This document shows, piece after piece, positions 57,482 to 64,000 of a stretch of 64,000 nucleotides of DNA (position 1 is its first letter; each line of letters opens with the position of its first letter). The position numbers and the translations under genes are program-made. Under the pieces are notes generated by a model. The model was not told the DNA's origin and ran no database searches. It saw nothing but the letters and a program-made list of their open reading frames with translations. Source of the DNA: Mugil cephalus (lineage: Eukaryota; Chordata; Actinopteri; Mugiliformes; Mugilidae); the NCBI RefSeq assembly GCF_022458985.1, contig NC_061789.1, forward strand, positions 21,680,357 through 21,744,356, read 5' to 3'.

Positions 57482-58060
57482 CTGGGGAGGAGAGGAAAGG
57501 AGGCGCCTGTTAGACTCAGGGGAAAATATTACACTAAACATTAAAATTATCTTTTAACTACACACTCATTAATTAATAATGAATACGTGTGGCAATTTAG
57601 TATTTAATTAAAACTCTTTTAGGAGCCATTTGTCTAGATTTCTGTATCTCAAATCTGTTAAGGGGATAGGCCCTGGCTGCCAAGACTTCTTGAACTCTAA
57701 ACTCAACCAAACTTGAAAAAATAACAATACCTAGTACCGCTCTTTTGTTACGTATAAATTATTACTTTAAGAGCTTGTTTGGACAAGATCTGCCTCCGTA
57801 TGAGTTAACGCCATTTCATGGAAACTTTTGGTGTAATTTACCGGCGGGAATGAGACACCGCGGTCAGTTCCAGTAAAGACCACGTAATCCTCATTGCGCA
57901 ATTTCTCTACCTTCCACGACCAGCTTTTCTAAATATTTAACCCAAGTTTGATAAACATCCAAGACACGACTTACTAACCCTTAAAATAAGAATGATAGGC
58001 TATGTATAAATACATATATCCATATCTATAGTTATATACGTATAAAGAACCGATCCTCAC
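57482..58060 (-). other. Predicted socs3 5' UTR intron
   Basis: Donor CATTGAAG|GTGAGG (minus strand, 58061/58060) and the acceptor at 57482 define a 579-bp intron. SOCS3 genes commonly have one 5' noncoding exon. A TTCATGGAA (STAT-type TTCN3GAA) lies inside at 57815-57823. Confidence 0.6.
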
Positions 58061-58205
58061 CTTCAATGTTTCTCCAGAATCTCTTCTTTAAATTAAATCC
58101 AAATGGTAGAGGGCTGTTCACCGTTGACCTGTGATGGTTCGTATGGTAAACTGTTACTATTTTTTAAAAAGTTCTTTCGTTAAAAAAAACCCTGTGGTCA
58201 AGTAG
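58061..58205 (-). other. Predicted socs3 noncoding exon 1
   Basis: The sequence between the putative promoter and the GTGAGG donor. The 5' boundary is approximate, set about 25-30 bp downstream of a TATAAA on the minus strand. Confidence 0.45.
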
Positions 58206-58330
58206 TCTCCTCGGCGTGTAACAGTTTATATGTGATGCCCTGGCGAACGGAGACTTATATCTCTATGTGAAGTAGGAGGTGGCGGAAGAATGAGGAGTGA
58301 GGAGACTCCACCTACTCTTTCCAGTAAAGC
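58206..58330 (-). promoter_or_regulatory. socs3 promoter with TATA-like boxes and STAT-like site
   Basis: On the minus strand TATAAA occurs at 58231-58226 and TATAAG at 58260-58255. TTACTGGAA (plus strand TTCCAGTAA, 58319-58327) fits the STAT core TTN5AA. TTCTGGGAA, a full TTCN3GAA, lies further upstream at 58655-58663. SOCS3 is a known STAT3 target, and these positions suit that. Confidence 0.45.
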
Positions 58331-61164
58331 CTCTGTCGGCAGATTGGCAGGAAGCAGTGTATTTATTTATTTTTTAAGGATTCCTGCTATGAGAACAGCC
58401 CTTATCCACCCACTGTTGTTCCCAAACGAAGGAAACGTTAGTAGCAATGCTTACGCATCTGTGGCGAGCTAGTGTTTGTCTTTACTTAAAATCATTTTGA
58501 AATAGATTTCAAATGTCCTCTTTCCAAAGTCAAGTTACATTGTTTATGCTACATAAATAATGTAACTATATGTAATCACTTTGATAAAAGGTCCACTTTT
58601 AGTGTGAGGTGAGGTAATCATTCAGTCTTGGCTAGGACACTTTGTGTCACCAGTTTCTGGGAAATTCATAGCGATTGTGCCTTGTATGTTGATCAGTAGT
58701 TCACCATAGGGGGCGCCAGATTTTAGGAAACCACGTGAGACACAGAAGCATCTGATATCAAAAGGTTATCTGTGTTTACCTGTTTGGGGTTTATATTTGC
58801 TTCCACTGCTTTAATGTTTCTAGAAATCACACTGAGATTTGTAGAGGTGCTCCTAGTGAATCTCTACTTTGTCTATACTTAACATATTGATAATATTATA
58901 CTCAACACATAAATATCCATACAACTGCCCAGATCACATGGATATATATGATATATATGACAATACTGAAACATGCTCACTTATTATTAAAAACTGCAGA
59001 GCATCTCTTGGTCTCTTGTTTTACCAAACCTCAGCTGGGTGCTGAACAAAGGGAGGAGCTTGTGGGCTACAGCCTGACGCCACACAGCCTGACGTCCTTT
59101 GGTAAAGGCCAGCTGTGTCCACAGAGATGAGTCAGGTCTTGTCTGATACAGACCAACAGCAGGATAGGGGGAAGGGAAATCATTAGGACTTCCCTGTACC
59201 ATTATACTTTTTCCAGAAAAAGTTATCATTTCATCATTGTAAGGCATCTGCTTAGCATCCAGAGCTATCATAGGACTCAGAGGAAGAAAAAGATGCAGTG
59301 AGTTCAACTTGGATACGAAGTTGTACCTTAGTACAGCATGCTGGCTTGGCTTTAATGCTTATACTGAAAATTTCCAAATCAATTACACTTTTGTCAGAGT
59401 GGGTTAAACTGTCTTCAAATATAGAAAAGATATAAGGAAGATGTAGTCTGTCAGAAATAAAACCTTGTAAAAAATAAAGAAAAAGACATTAAATAAACAC
59501 AAGACAACCAGAGGTCAGCCCTCACATGGTTGTTCAGTCAAAGAAGCTAATGAACCAAGAGACCTGCAGCTTAGAAAGTGTCTACTCTGTTGCTGTATCA
59601 CACAGTGGGCCAGACATCTGTGGGTGTGAGGCTTGGCAAGAACAGACTTAGTTCTTCACGCTGTGTGTGTGCCATGTATCACTGGTTTGTGTACATAAGC
59701 TAAATATCAAAAAAATACATCTATTTGTTTCAGTTATTTGGTAGTATATTTCTGTATTTCATAGCCCAACTACACACATTTTGTCGCAATGAAAATTTTT
59801 AAATTCACATGCAAAGAAAAGAACTTATCAGTACTTGAGTGTATGGCACAGGCCCTTGCTTGTGAGCTTGTCTGAACCACAGTTTGTGGGAAACACATCT
59901 GCTAAGGTTTCCCCACACTGACTCAGAAATTTACTCTGCCTCACGGTTCCTGTAAAGTGGCTCAAGACGAGGGCAAAAAAGCAGATCTTACACTGAAAAG
60001 AGGGTTAAAAAGAAACAAAATATTTTAGAGCCATTTCATCAAGCAGAATTCCCCTTGACAGGGACCTATTTTCAAATGCATGTTTTGTCAATAATGAAAG
60101 TATTCATGGTGTTGACAATTACCAAGGTGATACTATTGTTTGCACAGCTGATTACTGGGATTCCTTAATTCCTTTGGTAAATGGATTTTTTTAGGACTCC
60201 TCTAACATGATGCAGGATTAAATTTAGAATCTTCCAGACTGCAGAAAGAAAGTATTTTTGGTGAGCTCTATACAATCCCTTACATGAATAAAATCTGGCA
60301 AATGACTGTGTGTGACATATGCAGGGAGATTCCTGTAGTAGAAGCCTATCCAATTTTCTTTTTTTGTTCCTTTTTTGCTAATGCTTCAGAGCATTTCTAT
60401 TCACAACTGTATTACTGTAAACCATCCTGGTTGGTTGAGCAAGGCCACTTCTGTGTAATTACCAATGAGGCAGTACTAATTTCCCAGTAACGCTCTCACT
60501 CCCTCATTCTCACTGCACTGACATTGTGATTTTTTTTTTACTTTATTTTTTTTACATGTTTTGTGCAAATTATGGGAAATGTTATGTGTGCCGACAGCAG
60601 TTAAGAATGCCACAAAGCCCTTTGGCAGCACAGCCCATTGTTCAAGAAAAATGTTCAGAAAATGTCCTCCTACTAACAGCAAAGGCATATTTACTTATTT
60701 AGTCTTGATTAAAAACAAGGGTGTCTCATGGTATGGGGAGTGATTCCAGGAATTCTCTTACGAACATTTATGTGTAAGCTATGCTATTTGCAATAGACTT
60801 CATCATTGTGGGATTGCACAACTTCAGTAGAACTATAGCTTTACAGAGATGACATAATTTGCTGCAGTTATTTGTTCCCCCTTGGGATATAGAGATGTTA
60901 CCAAATGAGCAGTGAGTAGCGTAAAAACCTAGCATAGTGGGTAAAAAAAAAAAAAGGTTGTCAAAAACATTGTAAATCCACAGGTAGGCAGTCTTATTTA
61001 ACCTGTCTTTACCTTTTCTGCAAGGGTGTTTCTTTTTTATTTAAATTACCAGGTTACTAATCAATGAATGATCAATGAATGATAAGGTGTGAAAGTTGGC
61101 AGTGGAATCTGGTGAAGCATGCAGCACATTTAGAATTCCTGGGAACATATTGCACAAACACTAT
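58331..61164. other. Upstream intergenic region of socs3
   Basis: No gene was recognised. It contains STAT-type motifs at 58655-58663 (TTCTGGGAA) and 60744-60752 (TTCCAGGAA), a CACGTG near 58733, and TGASTCA heptamers at 59128 and 59929. Confidence 0.45.
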
Positions 61165-61238
61165 CAGTCAAAAGTTTGACCACACTTTCTCATCCAATTA
61201 AAAGGAAAAAGCATGACCACATTTTTAACTGGTAGTGT
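61165..61238. mobile_element. Miniature Tc1-type element (terminal repeats only)
   Basis: CAGTCAAAAGTTTGACCACA at the left faces a diverged TGACCACATTTTTAACTGG at the right, with almost no interior. Compare 5248-5322. Confidence 0.6.
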
Positions 61239-61489
61239 ACACATTTCCGCCCTCCATGTTACATGTCTATACGTGTCTATTTATAGATGTCACAGGCATC
61301 TTCTGGGAAGAACTCAAACCAACAGAGGCTGCCATTGACTTCCACTTACTATAGCTACAAACTGATCCACAGTGAATGACAGGATATAACAGGGAGAAGG
61401 ACAGGGAGAACTTTACATTTAAGAGCAAGGAGCGGGGGTGGAGCTAGAAACCCTGGCAAAGGCACTTTGTTTGCTGGAGCATTGACATC

Positions 61490-61575
61490 TTAATTTATTT
61501 CTGTATATATATAGCCTCAATAATAATATAAACTGTCTCAAGACGCTTTACAAAAAACAGCCTGCAGCCACCTCT
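61490..61575. repeat. Partial copy of the 37403/45634 repeat family
   Basis: TTAATTTATTTCTGTATATA, then ATAAACTGTCTCAAGACGCT, then TTACAAAAAACAGCCTG. This matches the opening segment of 45634-45715. Confidence 0.6.
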
Positions 61576-64000
61576 GTCCTTTGGCTAGAGGTGAGGGGAA
61601 AAGCTACTGGAGTCTCAAATGACAGTGTGCCCTGGAGCCATGCAAATTACATCCCTGGGCTTGACACCAGAACAGCTTCTTGGGCTTGGGTTAAGATGTA
61701 GTTCAAACAATTAATATGGTGTTTCTCAACTGGTACACTGTGAGCTACATTTCATTCTTAACGAAAAGAATCATTACTGTAATAAATACTACTCAAGTTA
61801 GATGGCAGGACTGAGACTCGTGTTTAGTGTGGTAACTACTTAGTTGGACCCTGCGGGGCAAAAAATAGCCTACAGTGGCACCACTATGCATAAAATGTCA
61901 AATGCATGTCTATATGTGTGTGTTTTTATCCTGTCATGTATACTGTTTTATCATATTAAGCTGGCGACACAAGCCCAACGATAGTGTAATAGCTGCATGT
62001 GCAGAATCTGCCGGCTTTCCCAACAATATGCACTATCACCACATCATGATAAGCACGTCAAGTCAGATGTGATTGATCTCATGCTTACTGCCTATCTTGA
62101 TTGTCTGCAACTGCTGTCACCGTCAGTTTTTCAGTATCAAATGCCAGGAGACAGAGGGAGACAATGACATAATCAGGGTTTTAAATATGGACTTGCCACA
62201 CATCCCAGAAATAGCTGTCTGGTGTCACTGAACAGATACCACTGCTACTGTAAATCTGTCATGGCTGTAATATCAGACTGGCTCAGAAATCTTGTTAACT
62301 GAGACCACCTTGTTTAAATGCATTCAAGTGAGGGAACGTGGTGCAAAATACACACACACTACACACACACATATGCACAAGCGCATAGGAGCAGCATTCA
62401 CATGCAAATAAAATAATGGGTTTGTTACCCATCATCACATGCAAATGTGCAAATGTGCACACACACACACACACACACACGCGCGTGCATGCATGCATGC
62501 ATGCACAAACACACACACAGGACACAGTGTGTGGTAGTAATTTGATCCTGAGCTGTGCCGGTAAGCCAGACGTTTCCAGATATATTTAGCATGTATTTGA
62601 AATGCTCAAATACAGGTTTTGCAGTTACTGTAGGGTGGTGACAGCAGCCATATGCTGATATGCTGATTACACAGCAATTTCATTACAGTTGATCAGAGGG
62701 GATTTACCTGGAAGATATTCTGTAGCAATGATAAGTCATCTTTTTCTTCATGCTTCACATCATCTACAAGCTCTGACTCTATCAGACCTGTTTAAAGATA
62801 CTGCAGAATACATCAGTCATAGAGAGGAAGGATGATTCTGGCCCTCTTTCCACATGAGATGTTCATGGCAGACTCAGTAAAGTCACATCCAGGTGCTATA
62901 AATGCCTATAATCCTACTAGTGTAGGTGTGTCCCTATTGGGGTTCTTGCTTCTAATAAATTGCAAATGCATTATTGATTAGTGCCTGCATTTTGTCTTAC
63001 TAGAGGAAAACAGAAGAGATAGGAAAAACTCTGTTGCCTTTGTTTCTCAGAATATTATTTACCTCTGCATCATAGAAATGCATCAACTGCACTAGATATG
63101 TGGCCTCTGAACACAGTATTTCCAAGACGCCTAACAGGCAGAACCCTATAAACTCTATCGCACATCTTCACACAAAATAGCAACATTTACAGCCTATGCC
63201 CTTGGATGCTGCCAGATTACGGCATTTTTCAAAAGCAACACATGCATTAATCACAGTAATGCTAAAAAGAAAGGAAAAGAAAAGAATAACGAGAAGCACT
63301 CTAAAGAGCTCTACAAGTCCCTCCCATTCTCTCTTGCCTTCTCCACAAGGTATTTCCTTTTGTTCTATTCTGGCTGGGCACTCCCTGTAGACAGGAAATT
63401 CTTCAGAATTCTTCCAAAACCACAGCGTGTAAATCTTGTTTTTTTGTTCTTAACTAGAAATCTTTAAAGGAAGGTACAGTCTGTCCCAACGTTCAGCCTG
63501 CATGTAAACAATCAGCGATTAAAAAAAAAAAAACTGTTCCAGCCTGACCTACTTACAGCATTTATCATGTGAAATGCCTGCTTTGTGCCTGTAAGTATTT
63601 ATCTGGACAACAAGTCAATATTTTTTCACACCACAAAACTACTCTTTCCCACTACATTCCTACTACATTCCCAGAATGGAAGCTACCTGCACTTCAACCA
63701 ATGAGCAGAAAAATTTTCCACTGGGTCAAACAATAATCTTTCTTGTTCATGTAATGACTCTGCAATCCCTTTGCATAAGCAAGTTCACTTCCAAATAGTT
63801 ATACACAGCCAAAGGCTGATTGCTCTTTCCTCGAAGTCTAATCAGTATAACCAGATAGTGTCTAGCACAGTTTTATTGTTAAATTTGATTCCTTAGAATG
63901 GTTGCATTCAGGAACAAGATTTAGACTTCAGATGGCTGGTAAATGCTGGTAAATGCTGCTTGTCAGTTGTAATATAGCAATGTCAGTAACAGCAGGTAGT
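61576..64000. other. Intergenic to window end, no gene recognised
   Basis: No exon was recognised on either strand. A CA/GCAT low-complexity stretch lies at 62457-62518. Confidence 0.4.
62457..62518. repeat. (CA)n - GCGCGTGCATGC - (CA)n low-complexity tract
   Basis: About 11 CA units, then GCGCG and five overlapping TGCATGCA-type palindromic units, then more CA. Alternating purine-pyrimidine sequence throughout. Confidence 0.9.

Overview
This is a teleost fish nuclear genome window, most likely from a percomorph. It has AT-rich noncoding DNA, GT-AG introns, dense dinucleotide and tetranucleotide microsatellites, and many fish-type LINE, Tc1 and hAT remnants. Three protein-coding genes are clear, and each could be assembled exon by exon with matching splice phases. 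They are retinal fascin (fscn2, + strand, five exons, 12489-17584, 491 aa), a claudin-superfamily four-pass membrane protein matching TMEM235 (+ strand, four exons, 28176-31538, 210 aa), and the cytokine-signalling suppressor SOCS3 (- strand, single coding exon 56725-57342, 205 aa, with a predicted 5' noncoding exon near 58.1 kb).

Layout. 0-12 kb is intergenic with an L2-type LINE fragment, a degenerate Tc1/mariner element carrying a nested repeat, and retroposon copies. 12.2-19.4 kb is fscn2 with its upstream region and probable long 3' UTR. 19.4-27.3 kb is a mobile-element cluster: an L1-type LINE interrupted by a tyrosine-recombinase retroelement remnant, followed by a 2.56-kb hAT element with long internal inverted arms and a 170-bp tandem array. 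28-32 kb is tmem235. 32-55.6 kb is a gene-free interval with a nested hAT/Harbinger-like pair, a Rex1 fragment, a minus-strand L2 LINE split by a retroposon with a 9-bp target duplication, and candidate regulatory motif clusters. 55.6-58.4 kb is socs3. 58.4-64 kb shows no gene.

The genes do not form a pathway: fascin-2 bundles actin in photoreceptors and hair cells, TMEM235 is a membrane protein of unclear role, and SOCS3 is a feedback inhibitor of JAK-STAT signalling. As I recall, the human orthologues all lie on 17q25, with TMEM235 and SOCS3 close together in the same convergent orientation, so the order looks like conserved synteny. No prokaryote-type system, CRISPR array, tRNA or rRNA was seen. 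The observations most worth following are an apparent excess of AP-1 heptamers between 32 and 60 kb, a palindromic kB/STAT-like site cluster at 51.2-51.4 kb, loss of the claudin-fold cysteine pair in tmem235, a long tetranucleotide repeat directly beside the fscn2 intron 2 donor, and several TSD-supported nested transposons. All family assignments rest on recalled motifs, not on database searches.
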